NCBI RefSeq assembly: GCF_025854275.1
Contig: NZ_CP107567.1
Location: 6,510,001-6,574,000, forward strand
Length of the DNA stretch: 64,000 nt
Reading direction: 5' to 3'
From: Streptomyces peucetius
GTDB lineage: Bacteria; Actinomycetota; Actinomycetes; Streptomycetales; Streptomycetaceae
Shown here: positions 54,101 through 62,338 of the stretch, in pieces
Position numbering within the stretch: position 1 is the first letter of the stretch
Layout of the letters: the number at the start of each line of letters is the position of its first letter
Notes under the pieces: model-generated
What the model was told of the DNA's origin: nothing
The model's input: the letters and a program-made list of their open reading frames with translations, nothing else
Databases searched by the model: none
Position numbers and translations under genes: made by a program

Positions 54101-54892
54101 ACCGAGTGGGAGCACTACGTCTCCTCCAGCTTCCCCTGGGGCGAGCTGATGCTCGACCGGCCGCGCGGCTACCGGGCGGGGGAGAAGCGCGAGGAGACCT
54201 GGTACGGCGGGGTGCTCGCCCCGACCGCGCCCCGTGACGCGTCGGGCGCACCGGCGCTCGCCGCCGAACGGCAGGGCAACCTCATCGGCGTGGCGCCGGC
54301 GTTCTGGGGCGACAGCGAACACGTCGGCATGGCCGGGTCGTTCGGTGACATCGGAGGCATGCGGCTCGTCCGCGACGGTGAGGAGATCGGACGGACGGCC
54401 TACCCGTTCGGGGTCTTCGACGTTCCGGCGGGCGACGCCGCGTACGAACTGACCATGTCCTCCATGAAGATCGGGTCCCCGGCGCGGGTCTGGAAGCGTT
54501 CCACCCGGGTCGAGACGACCTGGAGCTTCCGCTCCCGGCTCGACGAGGACGTGTACTCCCAGGGCGTCCCGCTCCTCTTCCCGGGCTACGGGCTCCCCGA
54601 GGACGGCCTCAAGACCGTCGCCGCGCGCGACGGCCTGCGCATCGCGCTGAGCGCCACGGGCCACGCGGGCTACGAGCCCGGTGCACTGACCGCCGCGAAG
54701 CTGTCGTACTCGTACGACGGCGGCAAGACCTGGAACGAGGCCGCGACGGAACGGCGCGGCGACGACGCGTGGACCGCGACCGTGGACCACGCCGGGGCGG
54801 CGGGCACGACCGTCACCCTGAGAACCGAACTGACGGACGCCCATGGAAACTCCGTCTCCCAGCTCGTGACCGACGCGTACGCGGTGCGCTGA
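51152..54892 (+). CDS. Large secreted subtilisin-like protease (S8 with PA-type domain)
   Basis: A 1246-aa secreted protease. Signal peptide 1-28 (ISRTALGAATAAVLAVTATAPSAAA). Propeptide to about 210. Catalytic domain about 215-560 with Asp238 (VLDTGADT), His270 (GHGTHTIS), oxyanion Asn367 and Ser442 (SGTSMAAPH). C-terminal beta domains follow, with a PA-like segment inserted (GGFALVRLPDDSTNAVTVARDAEAAGALAVVVHRTAPGG, about 825-865). The ATG at 51152 has GGGGAGAG upstream. No membrane anchor or sorting signal is seen. A strong terminator follows. Confidence 0.93.
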   Translation: MRLISRTALGAATAAVLAVTATAPSAAAGPQDEATGKRPLAGSAAAAQEGQRPVTVTLVTGDRVLVGKDASGAPSATVLPRPDGTTATVQTRRSGPDLYVYPEDAAAALAAGTVDEQLFNVTGLVRQGYDDAHTSALPLIATYRGDTARSAPAVPRGAKRALVLDAVDGVALKADKKQATAFWADVTDSRSRSASGLKKLWLDRKVEATLDRSTHQVGADLVWASGYDGKGTKVAVLDTGADTGHPDLRGRVTATENFTDSATAGDRQGHGTHTISTVGGSGAASDGRNKGVAPGAELISGKVLNDSGSGAASWIIAGMQWAVEQQADVVSMSLGSAAPTDCTDPMSTAAEELAQNKGTLFVVAAGNTGPSLNTVSSPGCAPSVLTVGAVDRDDSTAPFSSRGPAPVPHTLKPEIAAPGVAISAASAGGRGVYAYRSMSGTSMAAPHVAGAAAVVKQRHPDWTAQQIKAALVSSAKASVPGDVRETGGGRLDVQAAVDTTVTGAAALQGGSFDWPQDRGDRTTVDVPYTNSGDRAVRLDLAVRGVTGNDGSAVRSPLARLGARSVTVPAGATVTVPLTLDPSARLERAQYGDVTGRVLATADGVTVSTPFSLYVQPETVTLRVELLDRDGRPADGASSLDVIGTDTASGERRFNDGAAGQVYRVRPGSYFLSSYVTSADGSVSYLGRPRTEVGKDTTVVLDARTAHRLDIATDRKSEVRTGTLGFARSWDTWLHAGTITGSRAVTGYYADVRGRAEEGDFEFVSYWRAYAPLIEELTVDGGPELHPVAASVGSVNLDGTGEAGLADAGSGTPAELEAAGVKGGFALVRLPDDSTNAVTVARDAEAAGALAVVVHRTAPGGWLPSTGYGTAPLPVLGVDSAQAALLLERLADGPVTLRWKATAKSPYVYNLSFPETGPVTSDRTYRVRDAKLARNESTYRAMGVTTDYTDGVIAHRPGGVQASVSGFDLVPAPGERTEFYTPGDTEWEHYVSSSFPWGELMLDRPRGYRAGEKREETWYGGVLAPTAPRDASGAPALAAERQGNLIGVAPAFWGDSEHVGMAGSFGDIGGMRLVRDGEEIGRTAYPFGVFDVPAGDAAYELTMSSMKIGSPARVWKRSTRVETTWSFRSRLDEDVYSQGVPLLFPGYGLPEDGLKTVAARDGLRIALSATGHAGYEPGALTAAKLSYSYDGGKTWNEAATERRGDDAWTATVDHAGAAGTTVTLRTELTDAHGNSVSQLVTDAYAVR

Positions 54893-54916
54893 CCCGCTGA
54901 CGCGCCGATCACGACC

Positions 54917-54964
54917 GGTCCGCCGGGCGTCCTTCCCGTGGGGGGTTGGGCCGCCCGGCGGACC
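54917..54964 (+). terminator. Rho-independent-type terminator after the large subtilisin
   Basis: GGTCCGCCGGGCG (54917-54929) and CGCCCGGCGGACC (54952-54964) pair perfectly over 13 bp and are followed by TTTGGTGGGTGTCTTTT. Confidence 0.75.
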
Positions 54965-55027
54965 TTTGGTGGGTGTCTTTTCGTCAATGCCCGTTTTCTG
55001 GCCCCCGGTGGGGTCGACAATAGGGGC

Positions 55028-56797
55028 ATGAGTGAGCAGGGGGAGAGGCCCAACAGGCCTATGACCGAGGACGACTGGTGGAGCAGGCTGTACGACGACT
55101 CCGCCCCGGACACCGGCCCTCCGGCCGCATCGTCCGGCGACACGCTCGACGACCGCTTCGACTCGGCATCCGACACGGTGGCCACCCGCCCCGCGGCCTG
55201 GTGGGACCACCCCGGCGCCCCGTCCGCACCGGACCCGCGAGCCACCGGCGCCGGGCTGCGTCCGGACGGCCCTCCGCCGGCGCAGGGCTCACCGCCGTCT
55301 GACGGCGCCCCGGTCGGGGACTGCCCCGCGCCCCCGCGTCCTGCGGGGGCTCCGCCCGCCGCGCCGGACCCGCGGGGCGCCGGCCTGGCGGCCGGTGGGC
55401 CCGGGCCGCCGGCAGGCGGGTTCGCGGGTGGCGCTTCAGCGCCGCGCCCGGACCTGACGCCGTCCCGCCCGGTGACCGCTCCGCCGGCGCAGGGCTCACC
55501 GCCGGGCGACGGCGCCGCTCCCGCGCCACCGCGTCCCGCAGGGGCTCCGCCCGCCGCGACCGACGGCCCGGTCCCGGCCGTGCCGACCGAGGGGGCGGGC
55601 GGACCGCCCGGCTCCGCCGGGTTGCACCGGGAGGCTCCGCCCCGTGACGACGTCCCCGATGGGGACGCTCCCGCACGACCGTCGCACCCTGCCGGGGATG
55701 CCCCCGCGCCGCCGTCCCGAACGGACCGGGACACCCCCGCGCCGCCGTTGGCCGACCCGTCCGTGGGGGTGCCGGGCGGGAAGGGGACGGCGCGGGGCGT
55801 GGTGCCCGCGCAGGCGCCGCGGGGTGGGGTTGTCGGGGGCGGGCCCCCCACGTACGACCCTGAGCCGACCGCGCTGCCCGCCGCAGAGGCGGACTCGCTG
55901 GACCGGCTCGTCGCCGACACGGTGCTCGACGGCGCCCGGTACGGCACGTACACGCTGCGAGCCGCCTCCGTGCGGGGCGACTCCGCGCGGTTCCGTGGCG
56001 AGCCGCGCCGCGACGCGCTGCTCACCGCCCGCTTCGGAACCGGCCCCGCCGCGCTGGTGCTCGTCGCCGTCGCCGGCGGCAACCGCGCCGCCGGGACCGC
56101 GCATCTCGTCGCCGCCGACGCCTGCCGCTGGATCGGCGGTGCCGTCGGCCGCAGCCACGCACGGCTCGCCGAGGACATAAGGGCCGGCCGCCGGGGCGAC
56201 CTCAAGTCCGGCCTGCACCGGCTCACCGACCGCGGCCTCGGCAAGCTCCGGGCCCGCGCCACCGAACTGGGCCTGGAGCCGGAGGCGTACACCGCGGGCC
56301 TGCGATGCCTGCTCCTCCCGGCCGACCCCGACTGCCGTACCCGGGTCTTCTTCGGTGTCGGCGCCGGCGGGCTGTTCCGGCTGCGCGACGGCGTCTGGCA
56401 GGACCTCGAACCGCCCGTCCCCGACCGGTCCGACGTCACCGGCGCACCCGTCGTCGGCTTCGGCTCCGCCGTGCCGGAGGCGACGCCCGACGGCGACCGG
56501 CTCACCATGGACTTCGGCATTCCCGCGCCGGCGTCGCCGTACATCGAGGCCCCGCCGCCCCCGCCGGCCGAACCGTTCCGGTTCCGCGCCTCCGTGGCCC
56601 GCCCCGGTGACACGCTCCTGATGTGCAGCAACGGCCTGGCCGAGCCGGTGCGGGGCGAGGCGGCGCTCGCGAAGGAGCTCGCCGAGCGCTGGGGCGGACC
56701 GCAGCCGCCGGGCATGGCGCAGTTCCTCGCCGACACGCAGCTGCGGGTCAAGGGCTATGCCGACGACCGGACGGCGGTGGCCGTCTGGGAGGCGTAA
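55028..56797 (+). CDS. PP2C-like phosphatase-fold protein with proline-rich N-terminal half
   Basis: A 589-aa cytoplasmic protein. Residues 1-60 are acidic (MTEDDWWSRLYDD). About 60-285 is a low-complexity Pro/Ala/Gly region with repeated PPAQGSPP and PPRPAGAPPAA units. The C-terminal half (about 290-589) resembles PP2C-like domains (RYGTYTLRAASVRGDSARFRGEPRRDALLTARFG, GDTLLMCSNGLAEPVRG, DDRTAVAVWEA). The DG pair of the first metal motif (RGDSARFRGEPRRDA) is altered, so it may be inactive. The start is leaderless: GACAAT (55016-55021) 6 nt before the ATG. Proximity to no kinase is seen here. Confidence 0.85.
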   Translation: MSEQGERPNRPMTEDDWWSRLYDDSAPDTGPPAASSGDTLDDRFDSASDTVATRPAAWWDHPGAPSAPDPRATGAGLRPDGPPPAQGSPPSDGAPVGDCPAPPRPAGAPPAAPDPRGAGLAAGGPGPPAGGFAGGASAPRPDLTPSRPVTAPPAQGSPPGDGAAPAPPRPAGAPPAATDGPVPAVPTEGAGGPPGSAGLHREAPPRDDVPDGDAPARPSHPAGDAPAPPSRTDRDTPAPPLADPSVGVPGGKGTARGVVPAQAPRGGVVGGGPPTYDPEPTALPAAEADSLDRLVADTVLDGARYGTYTLRAASVRGDSARFRGEPRRDALLTARFGTGPAALVLVAVAGGNRAAGTAHLVAADACRWIGGAVGRSHARLAEDIRAGRRGDLKSGLHRLTDRGLGKLRARATELGLEPEAYTAGLRCLLLPADPDCRTRVFFGVGAGGLFRLRDGVWQDLEPPVPDRSDVTGAPVVGFGSAVPEATPDGDRLTMDFGIPAPASPYIEAPPPPPAEPFRFRASVARPGDTLLMCSNGLAEPVRGEAALAKELAERWGGPQPPGMAQFLADTQLRVKGYADDRTAVAVWEA

Positions 56798-56879
56798 CCG
56801 CGCAGGCGCGTCGGGCCCGGCCGTGGGTTGATGGACCACGAGGTCAAACCCCCGGGCACCAGGAAAGGGCGCGCATCCC

Positions 56880-58622
56880 ATGGCCAAGCAGAACGTGGCG
56901 GAGCAGTTCGTCGACATCCTCGTCCGTGCCGGGGTCCAGCGGCTCTACGGCGTCGTCGGCGACAGCCTCAACCCCGTCGTCGACGCCGTCCGACGCACCT
57001 CGGGCATCGACTGGATCCAGGTCAGGCACGAGGAGGTCGCGGCGTTCGCGGCGGGCGCCGAGGCGCAGCTCCACGGAAAGCTGGCCGCCTGCGCCGGCTC
57101 CTGCGGCCCCGGCAACCTGCACCTCATCAACGGCCTGTACGACGCCCACCGCTCCATGGCGCCCGTCCTGGCTCTCGCCTCGCACATCCCCTCCAGCGAG
57201 ATCGGCCTCGGGTACTTCCAGGAGACCCACCCCGACCAGCTGTTCCGTGAGTGCAGCCACTACTGCGAGCTGATCTCCAGCCCCCAGCAGATGCCGCGCC
57301 TGCTCCAGACGGCGATCCAGCACGCCGTCGGCCGCGGCGGGGTGAGTGTGGTGGCGTTGCCGGGCGATCTCGCGGACCGCCCGGCGCCGGAGAAGTCGAT
57401 CGAGCACGCCCTGGTCACCACCCGCCCCACCGTCCGTCCCGGCGACGGCGAGATCGACCGGCTGGTCCGTATGATCGACGAGGCCGACCGGATCACACTC
57501 TTCTGCGGCAGCGGCACGGCCGGCGCGCATGCCGAGGTCATGCAGTTCGCGGAGCGCGTCAAGTCGCCCGTCGGACATGCGCTCCGCGGCAAGGAGTGGA
57601 TCCAGTACGACAATCCCTACGACGTCGGCATGAGCGGTCTGCTCGGCTACGGCGCCGCCTACGAGGCCACGCACGAGTGCGATCTGCTGATCCTGCTGGG
57701 CACGGACTTCCCGTACAACGCCTTCCTGCCCGACGACGTGAAGATCGCCCAGGTCGACGTCAGGCCCGAGCACCTCGGACGGCGGTCCAAACTGGACCTC
57801 GCCGTATGGGGGGACGTGCGCGAGACGCTGCGCTGTCTGACACCGCGGGTGCGCGCCAAGACGGACCGCCGGTTCCTCGACAAGATGTTGAAGAAGCACG
57901 CCGCCGCCCTGGAGGGCGTGGTCAGGGCCTACACCCGCAAGGTGGACAAGCACGTCCCGATCCACCCCGAGTACGTGGCCGCCGTGCTCGACGAACTCGC
58001 CGACGAAGACGCGGTGTTCACCGTGGACACCGGTATGTGCAACGTATGGGCGGCCCGCTACATCTCGCCCAACGGACGGCGGCGGATCATCGGTTCGTTC
58101 AGCCACGGTTCGATGGCGAACGCCCTGCCGCAGGCGATCGGCGCCCAGTTCACCGACCGCGGACGGCAGGTCGTGTCGATGTCGGGCGACGGCGGATTCA
58201 CCATGCTGATGGGCGACTTCCTCACCCTCGTCCAGTACGACCTGCCGGTGAAGGTCGTCCTCTTCAACAACTCGTCGCTGTCCATGGTCGAGCTGGAGAT
58301 GCTGGTCGCCGGGCTGCCGTCGTTCGGCACCACCAACCGGAACCCGGACTTCGCGGCGATCGCCCGCGCCGCCGGCGCCTACGGCGTACGGGTCGAGAAG
58401 CCCAAGCATCTCGCGGGCGCGCTCAAGGACGCCTTCAAGCACGACGGACCGGCGCTCGTGGATGTGGTCACCGACCCGAACGCGCTGTCCATCCCGCCGA
58501 GGATCAGCGCCGAGATGGTGACCGGGTTCGCGCTGTCCGCGAGCAAGATCGTGCTGGACGGCGGGGTGGGCCGGATGGTGCAGATGGCCCGCTCGAACCT
58601 GCGGAACGTGCCGAGGCCCTGA
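56880..58622 (+). CDS. poxB: Pyruvate dehydrogenase (quinone)/pyruvate oxidase, PoxB-like
   Basis: A 580-aa ThDP/FAD enzyme oxidatively decarboxylating pyruvate to acetate with electrons to the quinone pool. Seen: catalytic Glu (RHEEVAAF, about 51), a FAD/central domain (ITLFCGSGTAGAHAEVM, LLILLGTDFPYNAFLP), and the ThDP motif GDGGFTMLMGDFLTLVQYDLPVKVVLFNN (GDG...NN). The C-terminal membrane-activation helix of E. coli PoxB is not obvious. The ATG at 56880 has AGGAAAGG upstream. Single gene; nothing adjacent in its pathway. Confidence 0.92.
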   Translation: MAKQNVAEQFVDILVRAGVQRLYGVVGDSLNPVVDAVRRTSGIDWIQVRHEEVAAFAAGAEAQLHGKLAACAGSCGPGNLHLINGLYDAHRSMAPVLALASHIPSSEIGLGYFQETHPDQLFRECSHYCELISSPQQMPRLLQTAIQHAVGRGGVSVVALPGDLADRPAPEKSIEHALVTTRPTVRPGDGEIDRLVRMIDEADRITLFCGSGTAGAHAEVMQFAERVKSPVGHALRGKEWIQYDNPYDVGMSGLLGYGAAYEATHECDLLILLGTDFPYNAFLPDDVKIAQVDVRPEHLGRRSKLDLAVWGDVRETLRCLTPRVRAKTDRRFLDKMLKKHAAALEGVVRAYTRKVDKHVPIHPEYVAAVLDELADEDAVFTVDTGMCNVWAARYISPNGRRRIIGSFSHGSMANALPQAIGAQFTDRGRQVVSMSGDGGFTMLMGDFLTLVQYDLPVKVVLFNNSSLSMVELEMLVAGLPSFGTTNRNPDFAAIARAAGAYGVRVEKPKHLAGALKDAFKHDGPALVDVVTDPNALSIPPRISAEMVTGFALSASKIVLDGGVGRMVQMARSNLRNVPRP

Positions 58623-58807
58623 CGGCGGCGTACGGGTGCGGCCCCGCGCGCCCGGCGCCGGGACCGGCGCTCCCGCCTCGATGTGCCGGCGCGTCCGGCA
58701 CGGTGGTTCACGACGGCCGGCGAAATCGAATGAGTGGTGCTCCCCGGGCGGGGCATGCATCCGGTGACGCTACGAAGCCGAAGCTCGTTCCGACGTGTGG
58801 GTGGGGG

Positions 58808-59236
58808 ATGATGACTGGACGTCACGGGGGCGCGGGAGTTCGCGGCCGGCTGCATCGCAGACTCGGCCGCGGTGATCTCACGGCCGTACCCGAAGTGCGG
58901 CATGCTTTACGCGACCTGCTGGGCAAATGGCCCGACCCGGACGAGGGCGGAGCGGCGGACGTGGCCGAGCTGCTCGCGAGCGAGCTGGTGACCAACGCCC
59001 TGATCCACACCGAGCACGGAGCGGTGGTCACGGCCACCGTCGAGGACTCCACCCTGCATGTGGAGGTCCAGGACTTCATGGCAGGACTGCCCGTGTCGGA
59101 CGTGACGAACGCCGATCTCGGCACGAGCGGCAGAGGGCTGATCCTCGTGGAGCGTCTGGCTGACGCGTGGGGTGTGCGCACCGCGCAAGGGGTGGGCAAG
59201 GTGATCTGGTTCGAACTGCACGCGGGGGCGGCCTGA
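58808..59236 (+). CDS. Anti-sigma-factor-type ATPase (RsbW-like, HATPase_c)
   Basis: A 142-aa GHKL ATPase. N-box ASELVTNALIHTEHGAV with the metal/ATP-binding Asn, G1-like DFMAGLPVSD and G2 DLGTSGRGLILVERLADAWGV are present. Streptomyces has many such single-domain kinases that phosphorylate anti-anti-sigma factors. No sigma factor is adjacent. Start codons at 58808 and 58811 (ATGATG) have a preceding G-run; a longer start at 58730 is possible. Confidence 0.85.
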   Translation: MMTGRHGGAGVRGRLHRRLGRGDLTAVPEVRHALRDLLGKWPDPDEGGAADVAELLASELVTNALIHTEHGAVVTATVEDSTLHVEVQDFMAGLPVSDVTNADLGTSGRGLILVERLADAWGVRTAQGVGKVIWFELHAGAA

Positions 59237-59249
59237 CCTCCTCGTCGAA

Positions 59250-59276
59250 GGCCGGGCCGCCCCGGTGCGCCCGGTC
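59250..59276. terminator. Hairpin between convergent genes
   Basis: 59250-59257 pairs with 59269-59276 (8 bp, one wobble) and is followed by TTTC on the plus strand. Confidence 0.45.
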
Positions 59277-59278
59277 TT

Positions 59279-60343
59279 TCAGCCGAACTGCTGCTCGAGA
59301 TCCTTGAGTTTCCGCTCCAGGGAGTCGAGACGCGGCAGCGTCTGCGTGTCGTCCTCGGCCGTGAGATCGACCGTGACCGGTTCCGCTCCGGTCGGCTTCA
59401 CGGCCTGCAGCGAGGGCCGGGACCGTACGGAGAGCTGTCCGGGCTCGGCTATGACGGGCTCCACGACGGACGACGGGCCCCCGGTCTGCTGCCCGTTGCC
59501 GGTGGCCGGGCCGAGGGCGGGAAGCCGCGTCCCGCGGTCCGCCCGTCCCAGCCCCCACGTGCGGTGCTGGCGGTTGAGCGCCCGGATCTGGGCGCGCTCC
59601 AGCTTCTCCCGGTCACGCCGGCGCATCCGGTTCTGCTGCCGCTGCCGCCGGTCCTCGCGGACCTCGTCGACCGCCTCGTCGAGGGTGCGTACACCCTCCA
59701 GGAGCATCAGCGACCAGGCCGCGAAGGTCTCCCTGGGGGCCCGCAGCCACCGTACGATCCGGATCTGCGGCAGCGGACGGGGCACCAGGCCCTGCTCGCG
59801 CAGTGCGGCGCGGCGGGTCTGCTTCAGCGCCCGGTCGAACAGCACGGCCGCGGAGAGGGACATGCCCGCGAAGAACTGCGGCGCGCCCGCGTGTCCGAGC
59901 CCCCTCGGCGCATGCACCCAGTTGAACCAGGCGGCCGCTCCGGCGAAGGTCCATACCAGAAGCCGGGAGCCCAGGGCGGCGTCGCCGTGGCTCGCCTCGC
60001 GCACGGCGAGGACGGAGCAGAACATGGCGGCGCCGTCGAGCCCGAAGGGGACCAGGTACTCCCAGCCGCCGGTCAGGTTCAGGTTCTGCCGGCCGAAGCC
60101 CACCAGGCCGTGGAAGGAGAGTGCGGCCGCGACGGCGGCGCAGCAGAAGAGGAGGACGTACGAGGCGGTGCCGTAGACGGCCTCCTTGCGCCGGCGCCGC
60201 TCCTCGCTGCGCTCCCACGAGTCCTCCGCGGCCTTGTCACCGGCGCGCTTGCCGCGCGCGAGCACCGCCACCGCCGCCAGGACTCCCAGGATCATCACGG
60301 CGCCCGGAAGCAGCCAGTCCAGCGATATGTCGGTCAGTCTCAT
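59279..60343 (-). CDS. DUF2637 membrane protein (SpdB-like)
   Basis: A 354-aa membrane protein. The DUF2637 region covers about residues 10-180 with four membrane segments (LDWLLPGAVMILGVLAAVAVL, TASYVLLFCCAAVAAALSFHGL and others) and WEYLVPFGLDGAAMFCSVLAV. A charged cytoplasmic tail follows (DEAVDEVREDRRQRQQNRMRRRDREKLERAQIRALNRQHR), ending in a short coiled-coil-like DSLERKLKDLEQQFG. Relatives include SpdB spread proteins of Streptomyces plasmids, though chromosomal copies are common. ATG 60343 has AAGGGA 8 nt upstream. Confidence 0.88.
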   Translation of the reverse strand: MRLTDISLDWLLPGAVMILGVLAAVAVLARGKRAGDKAAEDSWERSEERRRRKEAVYGTASYVLLFCCAAVAAALSFHGLVGFGRQNLNLTGGWEYLVPFGLDGAAMFCSVLAVREASHGDAALGSRLLVWTFAGAAAWFNWVHAPRGLGHAGAPQFFAGMSLSAAVLFDRALKQTRRAALREQGLVPRPLPQIRIVRWLRAPRETFAAWSLMLLEGVRTLDEAVDEVREDRRQRQQNRMRRRDREKLERAQIRALNRQHRTWGLGRADRGTRLPALGPATGNGQQTGGPSSVVEPVIAEPGQLSVRSRPSLQAVKPTGAEPVTVDLTAEDDTQTLPRLDSLERKLKDLEQQFG

Positions 60344-60552
60344 GTGCGGTGTCCCTTGCATCGCGGTAGGGCGTTTCGGCCGCCATAGTGGCCGAACGCG
60401 GGGGACACGCAGGGGCTTTCCGCGCAAGAGAACGCCAACGGGTTCGAGCGGCACGCGAATAGGTGCGATCCGGTCGAACTGACGCCCATGGGCAAGGAGT
60501 TGTGTTCGAATTCAGGCCACTCGAAAGGGTGGCGTGGAATGACGTCGGCTGC

Positions 60553-61398
60553 TCAAGCCGTTTGCAGCAGTCGGGTCACCCGGTCGGCGTCACAGGTACG
60601 CGGACAGGTGACGCAGGTGTCCTGCGGCCGGAGCGTGTAGAACAGGCAGCAGCTCGCCCGGTCGCGGGTCGGCAGCCGTTCGCCGTTCGGACCGGTCAGC
60701 TCGCGGAACGCGGCGGTGCCCACGTACGGCTTGGTCGCACCCGGCAGCAGCCGCTCGAGCTCCGCGACGGCGCGCGGTTCCTCGCCGAGCAGGTGTGCGA
60801 TGTACCACAGGCCCTCGACGATCTCGTCGGTCGCCATCCCCCACAGCGCCCGCTTGCCGCGGCGCATCGGGCCGGCGAATCCGTCGAGGACGGGGCCGAG
60901 GTGTTCGGCGACGGCGGTGCGGACCTCGCCGCGCAGTGCCTCCTCGTCCGGCACGACACGGGCGCCGGGCAGCTGTGCGGCGGGGTCGTCCGGCAGGCAC
61001 GCGAAGTCCCGGACCCGTACGGTCATGTGACCCAGCGCACGCTGGAAGGCGACGTCCGCCACGGGGACCCTGGGCACCCGGCGCTGCAGGAACCACGGCA
61101 CGGTGATCAGCAGGCAGGCGGGCCATGCGTAGCGGTGGAGGCCGAAACTGGCGACGACGTCCGGCCGCGCCCGCTGCCCGTAGTCCCGCAGCACCTGCTC
61201 GTCGTCCCAGGCGAGGAAGGAGTCGAGCGCCGCGCCGCCGGCCGCGAGGTCGGCCGCGGCGACCCAGCCGGTGCCGGAGGGCGCCGAGGCGCCCTCGGGG
61301 AGTTCCTGCACGCGCAGTCCGGGGAAGACCTCGGCGAGGCGCGCATAGGCATCGGCCACCGGGGAGGTGAGCTCGGACAGCAGGGCAGGAAGGGTCAT
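60553..61398 (-). CDS. FhuF-like (2Fe-2S) siderophore-iron reductase
   Basis: A 281-aa cytoplasmic protein likely releasing iron from ferric siderophores by reduction. The C-terminal FhuF cluster motif is C-C-x10-C-x2-C: Cys250, Cys251, Cys262, Cys265 (ASCCLFYTLRPQDTCVTCP). The N-terminal 200 residues are of the family's ferric reductase-like type. The promoter region carries a clear iron box. No siderophore genes are next to it. Confidence 0.9.
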   Translation of the reverse strand: MTLPALLSELTSPVADAYARLAEVFPGLRVQELPEGASAPSGTGWVAAADLAAGGAALDSFLAWDDEQVLRDYGQRARPDVVASFGLHRYAWPACLLITVPWFLQRRVPRVPVADVAFQRALGHMTVRVRDFACLPDDPAAQLPGARVVPDEEALRGEVRTAVAEHLGPVLDGFAGPMRRGKRALWGMATDEIVEGLWYIAHLLGEEPRAVAELERLLPGATKPYVGTAAFRELTGPNGERLPTRDRASCCLFYTLRPQDTCVTCPRTCDADRVTRLLQTA

Positions 61399-61425
61399 GC
61401 CGGGACCACCGAATCGGGATCGTTA

Positions 61426-61444
61426 GCAGGTAAGCCTTACCTTA
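61426..61444 (-). promoter_or_regulatory. Iron box (DmdR/IdeR-type operator)
   Basis: On the minus strand TAAGGTAAGGCTTACCTGC matches 14 of 19 positions of the actinobacterial iron box TTAGGTTAGGCTAACCTAA (consensus recalled). It lies 28 nt upstream of the FhuF-like start. Confidence 0.8.
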
Positions 61445-61547
61445 CCCGATGCTTCCGGTGTTTGAACTGCGGCCCAGGCCGCCTATCGTGCATTCAGGGC
61501 CCCGCATCCGCGATCCGGGCCAGGCCGACTGTCCGAGGAGGGCCCGA

Positions 61548-62312
61548 GTGGAGCAGGCCAGAGCGCGTGACCTCCCACTCCCGCAACCGCACGGGTCCGC
61601 CCGCGTTCCCGTCCAGGGGCGTCCCGGAGCGGAGCACCAGGAACAGGCCCGCGGCGAGCACACCCACAACGAGCCCCCCGCCCCCCGCCTCGTGCAGCGC
61701 CACTCGGTACGCGGCCAGATCCTCGACGCCCTGCGCACAGCCCTCGTGGACGGCGACCTGGTGCCCGGCGAGGTCTACTCGGCGCCCGTCCTCGGCGAGC
61801 GTTACGGCGTCTCCGCGACACCGGTGCGTGAGGCGATGCAGCAGCTCGTCATGGAAGGCGCCGTCGAAGTCGTGCTGAACCGCGGCTTCCGCGTCGTCCG
61901 GCGCAGCGCCCGCGAGCTGGCCGAGCTGGCGGAGGTCCGCGCACTCATCGAGGTCCCCGTCATGCTCCGGCTGGCCCGTACGGTCCCGGCCGACCGCTGG
62001 CGGTCCCTGCGTCCGCTGGCCGAGGCGACCGCCGCGGCGGCAGCGACCGGCGACCGGTCGACCTACGCGGAGACGGACCGCGCCTTCCACCGCGCGGTCC
62101 TCTCCCTCGCGGGCAACGAGCAGCTGCTGGCGGTGGCGGACGACCTCCACCGCCGCTCCCAGTGGCCGCTCACCAGCACCCCCGCCACCCGCCGGGCGGA
62201 CCTGATCGCGGACGCGGCGGAGCACACGGCCCTGCTGGACGCCCTCGTCGCCGAGGACCTGGCAGTGGTCCAGTCGCTGGTGCGGGAGCATTTCGCGGGC
62301 TCGGACACCTGA
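61548..62312 (+). CDS. GntR-family regulator (FadR/FCD type)
   Basis: A 254-aa regulator. After a 45-residue polar N-terminal extension, the winged helix spans about 47-110 (SVRGQILDALRTALVDGDLVPGEVYSAPVLGERYGVSATPVREAMQQLVMEGAVEVVLNRGFRV). An FCD effector domain follows (LAELAEVRALIEVPVMLRLAR, YAETDRAFHRAVLSLAGNEQLL). The GTG at 61548 has GAGGAGG 7 nt upstream. Its target and ligand are unknown. The next gene starts 26 bp downstream and is likely co-transcribed. Confidence 0.9.
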   Translation: MEQARARDLPLPQPHGSARVPVQGRPGAEHQEQARGEHTHNEPPAPRLVQRHSVRGQILDALRTALVDGDLVPGEVYSAPVLGERYGVSATPVREAMQQLVMEGAVEVVLNRGFRVVRRSARELAELAEVRALIEVPVMLRLARTVPADRWRSLRPLAEATAAAAATGDRSTYAETDRAFHRAVLSLAGNEQLLAVADDLHRRSQWPLTSTPATRRADLIADAAEHTALLDALVAEDLAVVQSLVREHFAGSDT

Positions 62313-62338
62313 CCATCGGACACTGACGGGACGACGAC

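Noticed and set aside
52088..55210. A 1,040-codon minus-strand frame opposite the large subtilisin
   Set aside because: Antisense shadow of a protein with an intact catalytic triad; no domain seen.
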